From Panorpa germanica (taxonomy: Eukaryota > Arthropoda > Insecta > Mecoptera > Panorpidae): 64,000 nt of DNA. The stretch lies in contig OY783219.1 in NCBI GenBank assembly GCA_963678705.1, positions 6,572,001-6,636,000 of the forward strand. Direction: 5' to 3'. The notes under the pieces were generated by a model that was not told where the DNA came from, did not search any database, and was given only the letters and a program-made list of their open reading frames with translations. Made by a program: the position numbers and the translations under genes. Positions 45,401 through 56,335 of the stretch are shown here, piece by piece (the first letter of the stretch is position 1; every line of letters starts with the position of its first letter).

Positions 45401-48400
45401 ATATATTGTTGTTGATCTACAGTAATAACATTTTTATTTTTATCTAAATTTATTCTCATGCCTAAATATTGTCTTACAGGTCCCAAGTCTTTTAACTTAA
45501 ATTCTGAACCTAATACACTTTTTAATTTATTTGTTTCAAAATCATTGTTTGAAAAAATCAAAAAATCATCCACATACAGGGCCACTATCACTTTAATTTT
45601 ACCAGTTATTTTTGTAAACAAACATGGTTCATATTGACTATTTTTGAAATCTAATCTACTCAAAACTTCTTTAACTCTTTCATACCATGCCAGGGAAGAC
45701 TGTTTTAGCCCATAAATGGCTTTATTTAATTTTAAGACCTTTCCCCCACTTTTGTTTACAAAACCTTCAGGTAATGACATATAAATATTTTCTTTCAAAA
45801 AACCATTAAGGAAAGCAGTGGTTACATCTAGATGTGTTATACTCATTTTCATTTGAACACTAAGTGCAAACAACAATCTTAGAGTAGAATGCCGCACTAC
45901 CGGTGAAAAAGTATCTGTATAATCAACACCTGGTTTCTGCGAGAAACCTTTTGCCACTAATCGAGCCCTATACCTTACATTGTTTTCAAAATCATACTTT
46001 TTATTTAGCACCCACCTACACTTCACTATTGTCACATCACCTGGATGGTCCACAAGCTGCCACGCATCACTGTCCTCAAATGACTGTAATTCATCAGCCA
46101 TTGCCTGCTTCCACTGCTCCCGGTCAGGCCCTTCAAGAGCCTCTGAGAATACAATCTCCTCCGATGCTGGAACAGTACTGGAAACACATATGTTGCTAAT
46201 ACCATAGCGCTCAGGCTTCTTTCTCTGACGCTTACTTGGCACATCTGGCACTTGCTCAGGTATTGATACTGCTTGTTCTGGAACATCTTCAGTGTTTATT
46301 TCAGTCAGTGTTTCATTGTCATCAGTATGTAATGAGGAACCTGAAGAGCAATCTAAAAAATCTGTTTCTGAAACATTATTAGACAGATCCCCCACTGAAT
46401 CTCTGCTCTCCCCCACTTTATCTTTACTTTCCTCCACTAAATTGTCGGTAGGATTTTCTTCATTGGATATCCAAATAGCTGACTCTTCACTGACTTCCTT
46501 GATAGGTGTTACATCTTCTATCACTATTATATCTCTACTGATCATTACAGTGTTCTTAGAAGGATTGTACACACGATAACCTTTAACACCATCACCATAT
46601 CCAACTAGAATATGTTGTGTAGCTTTCTTGTCCCATTTCAAACGTTTCTGTTTGGGTACATGCACCATAATTTTGCTTCCAAACAAACGTAGGTGACTTA
46701 AGTCTGGTTTTGATCCATACCATAACTCATAAGGTGTTTTATCCAATCCTGATGCAATCGATCTATTTTTCAAGTACACAGCAGTATTGGCTGCTTCCGC
46801 CCAAAATTTCTTATCTAAATTTGCATCATATAGTAAACATTTGGCTTTCTCAACAACTGTACGATTACTCCTTTCACAAAGTCCATTTTGCTCAGGTGTA
46901 TAACAATTTGTTTTCTGGTGTATAATTCCAGCTTGCTTCAAATAGCCTTCAAATTCCTTGTTACAAAATTCTAGTCCATTGTCTGACCTGATCACCTTTA
47001 TTTTCTTACTCTGTTGATTCTCAACCAATGATTTGAACTCTTTAAATCTGTTCAAAGCTTCATTCTTTTGCTTCAGAAAATAAATAAAAGTCATGCGACT
47101 ATAATCATCAACAAATAACAGGAAATAGCGAGCACCACTCAAAGAACTTGTTTCCATTGGGCCGCAAATATCTGTGTGGATTCTGTGTAAAGTTTCTGTA
47201 CTCCGCTCACCCACATGAGAAAATGGTAATCTCATTTGTTTTCCCTCACAACAAGTAGTACATTGTGATTTGGTTATGTCAAGTGAGTTATCATAAGACA
47301 AACCATCAACAATACCATTTCTCATTCTGTGCATGTCTTGGCTGTTTATATGTGCCAGTCTTCTGTGCCATAACTTTGCACTAGCTGTAGTAGCCAACAT
47401 ACAACTTTGTGATTGTAATCTCAACTTATAAACACCATCAGATAAATCAGCTGTCGCCACCAAAACATTGTTCTTGTCTCTAATATAACAGTTTTTCTTT
47501 GTAAATATCACATGATTGCCATTCTGAATGAGCTCACTAACCGACAATAGGTTGGTTGTCAGGCTAGGCACACACAACACATCTTTCACTATTATATTGC
47601 ATCCAAGTTTAGAAATAATGTCAACTTCTCCGGAACAAACAACTGGCACTTTTGATTCATTTGCTACAACAATTTCTGGTATACATGGAGTTGTGTTCAT
47701 GTTCTTTACCCAATCTTTATTTGCTGTTATGTGTGCACTTGCGCCGGAGTCAATGTACCATTCGTTTTTGTTATACTTTCCGTTTAGGAAAACAACGTTA
47801 AACACGCATTTATTTGTGTTTTTCTTCAACATTGGGCACTGATTTCGATAATGTCCATCCTCTTTACATTTGAAACAAGTGATTGTTTTTGCTGATGTAT
47901 CTGCCGCGGTCTTTTTGTTCGACATTGGGTTGCCGCCATATTTCTTTGGTTTACCGCTGCTGCCAGAATTATATTTATTTCTCGCTGCAAATGCCGCCGT
48001 ACCGCCAGCTGCACCTTCAAAATCACTGGTTACTTCCATGTCGAGTAACTTCGACTTTATAGTATCCGCACTTATCGAAATGCCAGAATGTTCTATTGCC
48101 ATTATCATTGGAGAATAGCGATCAGTCAAACCTGCTAATAATAATGATCCGACCCATTCATCTGTTATTGTAAATCCAGTGCCATTTAACTTTTGAGCCG
48201 TTTCGATCATTTGTGTGACATAGGTAGTCATCGAATCACAGTTTTCAAGTCTTATCGAAATCAAATGTCGAAGTAAGGTTATTTTTCTTGAGAAACCGGA
48301 GTCATCGAACATGGCTTTCAATTTTGTCCATAATTCTGCCGAGCTCCTGGTATTCCTTATATGCACGTACAATGCTGGATCGATGGTTAAAATTAGCTTT

Positions 48401-49720
48401 GCCTTCGTTTTGGAGTCGTCCACTGGCTTAACTTCGAAGTCTGCACTAGGTTTGATGTACTTTTCCATCCCTTCTAGTACCAACAAGTTTTCGGCCGCGA
48501 AACACCACTCATCGTAATTCTCTCTGCCTTTTAGCTTTGGCACACTCGCAATATAGTTCGTAGTCATGTTTCCGCGAAAAAAAAAAAAACGTAACAATTT
48601 ATCTATTTTATACTATAAAAAAAAACTGATAAACCGGTAAATTTGCCCATAACCTATAAAGACACGTTAGCAGTTCGCAACAGACTATATTTGACATAAA
48701 AAAAAAGTTTTTACACAACAGATTACAGATGGCGTTACTAGTTACTAAGTAGTGATATTTTGATACCTATTACAATAACCAGAGATGTGCATAATGCTTT
48801 TCAAAAGTATTTAAATATAAAATGCAAATACCTCGTTATTTTCCTATTTCAAATACAAAATAAAAAATAATTGAATGAAGCATTTAAGTACAAAATACTT
48901 ATTTTAAAAATACTTTTGAGAAAATAGAATACTCTTTATGTTACTAATATAAATGTTATTTTTTTTTAATAATTATGAGAATTCTCTTTGATAAAGACTT
49001 CGTTTTGAAACATTTTTGAAGTACTACCTAGAATTTTTAAAAATAGGAAAAGTAAGGGTTTTATTAGTGTCGCATTTTTATGTCGGACATTGGATGTCGC
49101 ATGTGGGGGTAGTAGGTAAAATAATATATATCTATGGATATATATATTTCAGTAAGGAATGTAGTGGAGTGATTGTCTTGTAGTAAAACAAATAATGAAC
49201 GAGAAAATATGATAAACAAATTTAGGTAAACGAAAATCAGATGTCTTATGGTGGGGATAACAGGAAGGATAATAAAATAATAGGCACATCATTTTAAATT
49301 AGAATTCTAAGACAATTGTGCAGTTCTTTTTAGATCATAGATGGTGCTAATATTGGTGGGGTTTTAAGTTTATATTCAAAAAATAATATTTACTGATTAA
49401 CACTATGAAGTAACAAAAATGAAAAAAGTATTTTGTATTTTTCAAATAGGAAATAGGTTTGTAAAAATTTTCAAATAAAATATAAAATTCTACACTCTTA
49501 AAAGATATTTAAATACAAAGTAGAAAATAGGTTTTTACTATTTTGTATTTGCATTTTGAGTATATGTATTTGAAATACATACCTTTTCCACATGTCTTTT
49601 TCTTCATGTCACACAAAGTTGGGTAGATGGTTCCATCTGTAGCACATACTGGTTCATCGAGTCCATTAGAAGAAGGTGGACACGATCGTGGACATGCTGA
49701 ATTACGTGCAGCTAGGCAAT
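42434..49720 (-). CDS. multi-Kazal-domain protein, 3' nine exons (5' end not found)
   Basis: Exons in transcript order: 49583-49720, 44198-44342, 43943-44113, 43697-43840, 43439-43612, about 43190-43370, about 42987-43108, 42738-42915 and 42434-about 42673. Each carries about one Kazal module with the pattern C-P-x2-C ... P-V-C-(G/A)-(T/S)-D-G-x-x-Y ... C ... C, e.g. [14 protein letters not shown] and [15 protein letters not shown] count nine. Splice phases agree from exon to exon, and the last exon ends EEPVHNYLY. Kazal modules inhibit serine proteases outside the cell; several here are atypical and may be structural. The first exon seen starts in mid-domain, so signal peptide and upstream modules lie further right; I did not find them. 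A copia element and a MITE sit in the first visible intron. Confidence 0.85.
44472..44594 (-). repeat. copia 3' LTR
   Basis: 123 bp, TATTGTAATAGG ... GTGTCTTTATA in element orientation, with no difference that I can see from the 5' LTR. Confidence 0.93.
44629..48567 (-). CDS. copia gag-pol polyprotein
   Basis: Open frame of 1,322 codons from 48597. I prefer the Met at 48567 ([20 protein letters not shown]), which matches copia Gag starts, giving about 1,312 residues; the preceding residues come from a T-rich run. Order: Gag (1-220); zinc knuckle [14 protein letters not shown] (about 230); aspartic protease [12 protein letters not shown] (about 270); integrase zinc region [10 protein letters not shown] and core ([34 protein letters not shown]); reverse transcriptase ([20 protein letters not shown], catalytic YVDD); RNase H ([22 protein letters not shown]). 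No stop or frameshift. It encodes everything needed for a copia cycle in cytoplasmic particles. Confidence 0.95.
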   Translation of the reverse strand: MTTNYIASVPKLKGRENYDEWCFAAENLLVLEGMEKYIKPSADFEVKPVDDSKTKAKLILTIDPALYVHIRNTRSSAELWTKLKAMFDDSGFSRKITLLRHLISIRLENCDSMTTYVTQMIETAQKLNGTGFTITDEWVGSLLLAGLTDRYSPMIMAIEHSGISISADTIKSKLLDMEVTSDFEGAAGGTAAFAARNKYNSGSSGKPKKYGGNPMSNKKTAADTSAKTITCFKCKEDGHYRNQCPMLKKNTNKCVFNVVFLNGKYNKNEWYIDSGASAHITANKDWVKNMNTTPCIPEIVVANESKVPVVCSGEVDIISKLGCNIIVKDVLCVPSLTTNLLSVSELIQNGNHVIFTKKNCYIRDKNNVLVATADLSDGVYKLRLQSQSCMLATTASAKLWHRRLAHINSQDMHRMRNGIVDGLSYDNSLDITKSQCTTCCEGKQMRLPFSHVGERSTETLHRIHTDICGPMETSSLSGARYFLLFVDDYSRMTFIYFLKQKNEALNRFKEFKSLVENQQSKKIKVIRSDNGLEFCNKEFEGYLKQAGIIHQKTNCYTPEQNGLCERSNRTVVEKAKCLLYDANLDKKFWAEAANTAVYLKNRSIASGLDKTPYELWYGSKPDLSHLRLFGSKIMVHVPKQKRLKWDKKATQHILVGYGDGVKGYRVYNPSKNTVMISRDIIVIEDVTPIKEVSEESAIWISNEENPTDNLVEESKDKVGESRDSVGDLSNNVSETDFLDCSSGSSLHTDDNETLTEINTEDVPEQAVSIPEQVPDVPSKRQRKKPERYGISNICVSSTVPASEEIVFSEALEGPDREQWKQAMADELQSFEDSDAWQLVDHPGDVTIVKCRWVLNKKYDFENNVRYRARLVAKGFSQKPGVDYTDTFSPVVRHSTLRLLFALSVQMKMSITHLDVTTAFLNGFLKENIYMSLPEGFVNKSGGKVLKLNKAIYGLKQSSLAWYERVKEVLSRLDFKNSQYEPCLFTKITGKIKVIVALYVDDFLIFSNNDFETNKLKSVLGSEFKLKDLGPVRQYLGMRINLDKNKNVITVDQQQYIEQLVSKFQMSDCKTQSTPIEPKLNLDKSSDKCLPDVPYQKLIGSLMYLAVLTRPDIAYCVSYLSQFNSCYSHIHWNYCKRVLRYLLHTKSYCLKYTNNNNSNLQGFVDSDWASDALDRKSYTGFCFMLSGSAISWQSRKQKTVSLSSTEAEYTALSEASREAIYLRNLMHEITDVFNVIDLYCDNQSALKLASSSQSHNRSKHIDVRCHFIRDVVKNNFVKVKYIPTEEMPADILTKGLCHLKHYKFMNLLGIVSV
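48655..48777 (-). repeat. copia 5' LTR
   Basis: 123 bp, reads identical to the 3' LTR. The primer binding site follows immediately inside at about 48643-48654. Target duplication ACCAG at 48778-48782. Confidence 0.93.
48780..49577. mobile_element. hAT-like MITE, copy 1, in the Kazal intron
   Basis: About 800 bp closely similar to 52351-53149. It starts CAGAGATGTGC; its other end has lost the terminal repeat and stops a few bases from the splice donor of the exon at 49583. The copia target site ACCAG overlaps its first three bases, so copia inserted after the MITE. No ORF. The terminal sequence suggests the hAT superfamily, but no 8-bp target duplication can be shown. Confidence 0.75.
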
Positions 49721-50361
49721 CTAAAAATTAAAAAATATTTATTTTATTTATTATCAATTGTAGCTGCAATATGGTTGATTCAAAATTTGAATTCAGAGAA
49801 GTATGTGCAGCGTATGTGAAGCATACTGATAAATAGTTCCTTGAAAGGAGTATTGCGACAGTTGTATCGTCAGTTCAGCTAGCGAAACATGTTATTATTT
49901 CCAACATATCCTATTTGAACCATTTATTATATCTGTAAGTGTAGTTGCATCTTTCAGAAGTTAGGCGCAAAACTTGTTGAATTTCATAGAATTGTAATAT
50001 TTTTAATACAGTCCTCTCAAACACAATAGTTTATTGTGAATGATATATGCATCTTACAAGATAAGTACTATGAGTAACATATAATTTATATTTTCTATTG
50101 TATTATATTGAAGGAATATAATCGTATACATAGAATTATGGTGTTTAAATTAGGGCGTGTTCGAACTATCTTGTAGATTGTTGTTAGATTATTGTATTAG
50201 CTTTTCTTTGTTCAAGATTTAAATTAAGGGCATACTGAACTGCGTTACCTTCATTTCATTCTTCTAATAACATCTTAGCTAATATATAATTTTAATGTTC
50301 TTAATTTTTGTAGTTTTGACTTAAGGCAGTGGAAAATTTTAAAAATAGTAAAAATACCCTA
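49721..50361. other. upstream intron or flank of the Kazal gene
   Basis: AT-rich sequence immediately upstream of the first visible Kazal exon. I looked for a further Kazal exon on the - strand and found none. Confidence 0.4.
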
Positions 50362-50883
50362 AATGGGTTTGTGTCCTCATTTTTTAGTGGTCGATTTTTC
50401 AATTGTTTATTGAAATTGACGTTAATAAATGTGTATTGGCGTGTCTATTTTATTAAATATCTAAGTGTTAACGGAGCTATAACAATTAAAAATTTGAATT
50501 GTAGTTTTAGAGCTAGAAATGGTCGGCCATATTTGTATGACGTGAAATGCATTTTAACGTCAGTTATTTGTTGATTTGTCAAGTCAAAGATTAATAAGTT
50601 TTTATTTTATTTAACCCTGTTACGGCAGACATAATATTGGAATTTTATTGTTTCTTGAAATAGCTGTAAATAATATTTGATATTTTGATATATAAATACA
50701 TATAGCAGAGATTTATGAGCTGTAAGGTTGTGAGGATGCATTTGGAATGTGTACAACGTTGAATCCCTTTAATAATTAAAGAGACAAAATGACTTTTTTA
50801 ATTGTTAATATCTCTTAACATATAAGGAGTTATTAAAAAATAATTAAACATTTGAGGTCTAATAACCAACTTTATCAATATAT
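50362..50883. mobile_element. MITE, AATGGGCTTGTGTCCT family, truncated
   Basis: Reverse-oriented copy starting AATGGGTTTGTGTCCTCA and ending inside the terminal part at CAATATATAG. It also lacks about 35 bp around 50573 (the stretch with the TGTTTTGTAGCTG block) and about 25 bp around 50730. Confidence 0.8.
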
Positions 50884-52261
50884 AGTTAGGATATTGATTA
50901 TGTACACTTATTAGGCAGTGATGTAGCCCAGATATATGAGCCTATGGCGCCACAAATACTGCCAACATTATAAGAGGTTGTCGTCGATATGATTCAGCAT
51001 GAGAAAGAAGCCAACGTTAAATAAATTAAATTAAAAAATAAACATATAAATGTCGCATTAGTTTGGACGATATAAGTTCAACAAATCTAGTACACTCGTG
51101 CCTAAAAAATGTCATTTGTGAATGGAAATATATGAATGTCGCTCTGGTGGCCAGTTGGATATCCTCGCATATTCTTGAATGCAGGTATAAGAAGATTAAC
51201 AAAAAATAGAAATTTGATTTTCAACACGCTATTTGTTTCAAATTAATCGATATACTAATTAACGATCTATTTATAAACAAAGCTTGAACATTTCTCTACC
51301 TCTTAAAGTTTATATGGTTTAAATAGCTCAATCGTGTGCAAAGTTATTAACGTTTTTATATTTGAAAACATGGAGTGCTAGTACACTGTTGCCCTCTATA
51401 TCTAATAGTATAACCATGAAGTAATGTTTCAGTTTGTTAATGTTAATGTCTTAAAGAAAAATTGGCTGTACGATCTTAGACAAAGTGAATAAAACAAAAT
51501 GTAGCATGCTTTTACTATTGAAGTGAAACTTCTATACGATTTATTTGGAATGGGTAAAAGATTAAACCACCGTTGTGACATTTTAGTAAATGTATTAACT
51601 GTGTGAATCTCCGGTTAGATAGAACTATTATATATATCTGTACTGTATCTTTAATACAATCATTTATATTCATCCAGTGTTCTTCTACAATACGTTCTCT
51701 TTTTAGGTTATGTGGAGCGTTTAACATTAATGTAATCTTGAAGAATAATCTGTTTTCAAAACCTCAAAAAGAAATCCAATTGCATCGCGCTCTGGGTAAT
51801 GCAGGCATATCACGTGATCGTATGTTTCGTTTACTATAACATGTCTCAGTAGATATACTGTAAACGTTTTGTAACTTGAATCGTGATTCTTGTATTATAT
51901 CATATCTTATTCTTTGATTTATTATATTAACCGCACACTGTCAAAAAATATTCTGTTTGTTATTGAAATGCATCAAGTTTTTTTTTTATTTTTCTGATAA
52001 TATGAACTACTAGTTATCTTTCTTGTAAGTTCTTAAGTTACGTTTTTATTTTAAATTGAAATAAAATTACTACAAAGTTGTAAGCTAATGACATGAACAG
52101 ACATGTTGTAATCTCTTTTCTTCAGAGGTGAGATCCGATAAGTAGAAGTATAATTGCATTTTCCGTAGGCGTCTTAGAATTGACTGAAAAGAATGTGGAA
52201 TGTGCAGAGGTTTTGAGATTAATCTTACAAATGCACTTGTACGATTATTATCATTTAAACC

Positions 52262-52262
<1 letters not shown>
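50884..52262. other. no supported feature
   Basis: AT-rich DNA with chance ORFs only (for example around 51515-51840). No splice-bounded exon, TIR or LTR recognised. Confidence 0.4.

Positions 52263-52264
<2 letters not shown>

Positions 52265-52312
<48 letters not shown>
52265..52312. repeat. (TA)n microsatellite
   Basis: 24 uninterrupted TA units, followed by imperfect TATACC repeats up to 52345, next to the hAT-like MITE. Confidence 0.95.
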
Positions 52313-52315
<3 letters not shown>

Positions 52316-52350
52316 ATATATCCTATATATATACCTATATATTACTTATA

Positions 52351-53149
52351 GAGATGTGCACAAATGCATTTAAAAAGTATTTAAATATAAAATGCAAATA
52401 CCTCGTTATTTTACTATTTCAAATACAAAATAAAAAATAAATTTCATGTTAGTATTTAAATACAAAATACGTATTTTAAAAATACTTTTGAGAAAATAGA
52501 ATACTCTTTATGTTATTAATATAAATGTTATTTTTTTAAATAATTATGTGAATTCTCTTTGATAAAGACCGATTTCGTTTTGAAACATTTTTGTTTCATA
52601 AAAGTACTACCTAGAATTTATAAAAATAGCAAAAGTAAGGGTTTTTTTTAGTAAATCTTGGATGTCGCATGTGGGGGTAGTAGGTAAAGTAATATATATT
52701 TATGTATATATATATATTTCAGTAAGGAATGTAGTGGAGTGATTGTCTTGTAGTAAAACAAATAATGAACGAGAAAATATGATAAACAAATTTAGGTAAA
52801 AGAAAATCAGATGTCTTATGGTGGGGGTAACAGGAAGGATACTAAAATAATAAGCACATCTATCATTTTAAATTAGAATTATTAAGACAATTGTGCAGAT
52901 ACTTTTAGATCATAGATGGCGCTAATGTTGGTGCGGTTTTAAGTTTATATTCAAAAAATAATGTTTACTGATTAACACTATGAAGTAACAAAAATGAAAA
53001 AAGTATTTTGTATTTTCCAAATAGGAAATAGGTTGGTAAAAGTTTTCAAATAAAATATAAAATTCTATACTCTTAAAAGATATTTAAATACAAAATAGAA
53101 AATAGGTATTTTCTTGAAATATGTATTTATTTGAAAAACGCACATCTCA
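52351..53149. mobile_element. hAT-like MITE, copy 2
   Basis: About 800 bp, complete at both ends: GAGATGTGCA on the left and GCACATCTC on the right. The interior matches copy 1 almost throughout, including the block TGTCGCATGTGGGGGTAGTA and a repeated set of AAATACAAAATA-like units. No coding frame. Embedded in TA repeats, so a target duplication cannot be read. Confidence 0.8.
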
Positions 53150-53734
53150 GTATATATATACATACCTTATAATATATATATATATATATACCTTACTATT
53201 AATAAATTCGTTCCAAAAATAAGACAGTATTACTAACTTGCACATATTACAAACACGTCGCTTGGCGAAGGGGCAAAGGTCTAATTCCGCATTCAAATTT
53301 TTTACAACACTAACATCAATAACATAACTTTATTAAAATTAAAAGTGAAAATTATTATGCAAATTATGACACAAACATTCAAGAATTTGCAAAAATAAAA
53401 TTAATATTTTACATAAATAATAAAAACCATTTTTATATCTTCTATGACATCCGTTTATAACCTCTTGACCTCGTATGTGCGGTCGTTCTGCATGACAATA
53501 AAATATATTACCACCTGAGGTTATTATTAAATCCACCATGCAAATATTCCGTCAACCGTAGCTTTATGACCCGGGGTTAAAGGTGATAGAGTTAATGTCA
53601 CTATGTAGTCATGTCTGGTTGATGTGCTGTGGAACACATGCTGATAGAAGCTAGAACGTGGATGGCATGTTCTATTAGTCGAGTTACTTGAAGTCAAGTT
53701 AGGTTTCATGCAAGCTAGCATTCTAAGTCATTTC

Positions 53735-54440
53735 CCAGGTACAAAATTATCTACCAGGTTCTATATTATCCACAAGCTAATTAAAGTGTACATTTTCTAC
53801 CTGAGTTCATTAGAATTAAAGCAAGGTTAATTATGCGTAATAACCAGGTTATATAAAAAAAACCCAGGTTCTCTATTTCCTAAAATAAACTGAGTAAGTA
53901 GCACAAAAACCAACATGCACATCGTGTAAATGCAAGGTATGGTAATAGTTTAGCTTAACACACATCACCCAGGTCATTGTTAACTCCAAGTATAGTGATT
54001 ATAACAAATTACGCTGTTATTTATGTACAAACATGCATTATCTCCAGTCCCAGGTACATGACATATTCACGTTTACAATTCACATTCAGGTACGTGCTCA
54101 GTTTTCATTAAAACGATGTCCAAGTCCTTGTTGGGGCCGAAGAGGTCTTGGCCGTGACATTGAACCATCGACAACAACGTTAAAGTAAACCAGACCGTGT
54201 GAACAGCTGATTAACTAGAAAAAAAAACAACCTAGGTCTAGAAAATTACCTGGGTTTGTGTGTTACACAGTAGATACAGATATAGACCTGACATTGACAT
54301 TACCCAGGTTTTGTTGAAGGTTTATTTGCAGGTTAAGTGATTTAATACGTTGTTGACAACGCTGGTCGCTGGATAATGGAAACCACTATCATACCTGAAT
54401 CGCTAATCAGTGATTTACAGTACTGTAAACCTGAACCTGG
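53735..54440. promoter_or_regulatory. cluster of CCAGGT motifs (candidate enhancer)
   Basis: Nine exact CCAGGT/ACCTGG hexamers at 53735, 53754, 53844, 53864, 53969, 54050, 54248, 54304 and 54435, plus looser CAGGT/ACCTGA forms at about 53799, 54087, 54329, 54393 and 54429. Spacing is irregular, unlike a satellite, and both orientations occur. CAGGT is the core bound by Snail/ZEB-type factors and, with a following A(G), by Zelda in insects. This is the only such density in the window. Which gene it would serve is unknown. Confidence 0.5.
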
Positions 54441-54702
54441 TTACTTGCTTGAATTTCCGGTTGGTTTTTGAGGTTATGGGCTTTGAATACATTTAAAGAC
54501 ACATTTATATACTTTTAATCGTTTGTAGTTTAATCTGTATTACATTAGTTTAAGTGAACAATGGTACTGACCGATCAAACGCAACCTTTTAATCCTTAAA
54601 AAGGACTTATTAAGACTGTATAATCTTAATGGTTATAATGTAATGGTTGAACTTTAAGTTGGTTAATGTTATACCATATTACATTAACTAAATTTTGTGT
54701 TT

Positions 54703-55254
54703 GTTTATTTTTTAATAACTCCTTATATGTTAGGAGATATTAACAATTAAAAAAGTCATTTTGCCTCTTTAATTATTCAACTAAGGGAAATTCAATTAAG
54801 GGATTCAACGTTGTACACATTCCGCTAGTTGCTATCTCTTTTATACAACGGAGCGTAAAAAAGATATATTCTTGACAGAACTATGACAAGTTTACAGGTT
54901 ACCAACCTTACAGCTCATAAATCTCTGCTATATGTATTTATATATCAAATATTATTTACAGCTATTTCAAGGAACAATAAAATTTCAATATTACGTCTGC
55001 CTTAGCAGGGTTAAATAAAATAAAAACTTATTATTCTTTGACTTGACTTGATTATTTCGATTACCAACAGCTACAAAACATTACCACAGCACTGACCTAC
55101 TCAATAAATAACTGACGTTAAAATACATTTCACGTCATACAAATATGGCCGACCATTTCTAGCGCTAAAACTACAATTCAAATTTTTTAGTTGACAAATT
55201 TAATAAAATAGACACAACAATTGAAAAATCGACCACTAAAAAATGAGGCCCATT
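54703..55254. mobile_element. MITE, AATGGGCTTGTGTCCT family, longer subfamily, worn
   Basis: Forward copy that lacks its left end and most of the right terminal repeat (GAGGCCCATT remains). It contains the 75-bp extra block shared with the ODC-F intron copy and several small deletions. Confidence 0.8.
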
Positions 55255-55915
55255 ACCGATATAGATGCCATTGTAAAAATCAATAATAATTCAATACATT
55301 TTTTGCTCAACTTATAATCGAATTAATTATATTGCTACTTCATTTATTTACATAATTATTAATCTGTAATTAAGAATTGTAGTTCATTAAACAAACTATT
55401 AAATATTACATGAACGATGCAAGAAATGAACAAAAAATAATATCAAAATAGCTAATTAAGATGTTAATTAAGAATCTGTCAGGCTGATTGGCATTTTGAG
55501 CCTCAAGCGCGAATAGTATCGGTATGGTAATTTACGTGAAGAGCTGCTGGGAAATTTAGCGCAACTAATCAACAAAATACCTATAAAATAATAAGTGGTG
55601 GCACTAAAGAAGCTAATTAACGTAAAATATACTGTTAATGTTTATTACAGATGGTAATAAAATCATAGTTATCAAATTATATAACTGTTCTAAGATATAA
55701 AACCTGGTAATCGCTTGACGAGTGAGAGAGATGCATGATATAGGAATATGGATGTTAGGATGAGATGCAGCATCATGTTAAGTTTTAGTATTCGATTAGG
55801 AAATTAAACAGATATTGAAAATATATTTATTACTAGCGTTTAACTTGTATATTTAGTTTAAATTTGATAAAATATTTCGTACTTGCAAGATCGTTTATAA
55901 CTTTCCTTACTTGAA
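55255..55915. other. no supported feature
   Basis: AT-rich spacer between the MITE and the charged-protein pseudogene. Nothing recognised. Confidence 0.4.
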
Positions 55916-56335
55916 TTAGATGAAAACCTTTCTTTTCCTGTAACCGTATGTATTCTGTTGTATTTCCATTGCATCAAACTGCACCTGAACCACCATCTTT
56001 CTGCTGTTCTCCTTCTCTAATCTTTTTCTTTTTATCTCCTTTTGTTTCGTTTTTCTTTCATCCTCTGATTTCTCTTCTTTATCCTGTTCATTTTTTACGT
56101 CTTTATCATTTTCTTCTGTAACCTCTACTTCTTTTTCATCATCAGTTGCTTTAGCCTTAACTTTGACTATTACGTTTTTTATTCATTTCTTAGTTTCAAA
56201 CGTTGCCACTTCTGTTCTTACTTTATTTCGTAACTTAATTTTTAAATTTGAAGTTAGCAAATTGTCTCCTTCAATCTTACGTTTAGAACTTGAAAACCGC
56301 GCGCTTGAAAAGGTCTTAGTTATATTCAGGTTCGT
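55916..56335 (-). pseudogene. probable pseudogene or broken exon of a Lys/Glu-rich protein
   Basis: On the - strand one frame reads for about 140 codons with a single internal TGA. Before it comes TFSSARFSSSKRKIEGDNLL; after it a strongly charged stretch (KATDDEKEVEVTEENDKD, then KQKEIKRKRLEKENSRK) and an end MEIQQNTYGYRKRKVFI before TAA. The alternating acidic and basic composition and nuclear-localisation-like KRKR are unlike the surrounding DNA. There are no flanking splice sites or poly(A) to prove a retrocopy. I do not recognise the parent gene. Chance is possible but less likely given the composition. Confidence 0.4.

Larger units (their letters stand above)
44472..48777 (-). mobile_element. 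complete, recently inserted Ty1/copia retrotransposon
   Basis: 4,306 bp on the - strand between 123-bp LTRs (44472-44594 and 48655-48777) that read identically, with a 5-bp target duplication ACCAG (44467-44471 and 48778-48782). Next to the 5' LTR is GGTTATGGGC, the copia-type primer site for an internal part of initiator tRNA-Met. Next to the 3' LTR is the polypurine tract AAGTGGGGG. The polyprotein frame is open. All hallmarks of a potentially mobile copy are present. It is in the same transcriptional sense as the Kazal host gene, inside an intron. Confidence 0.95.

Noticed and set aside
53339-53721. Two - strand ORFs near the CCAGGT cluster
   Set aside because: No domain, no splice context; composition fits non-coding DNA.
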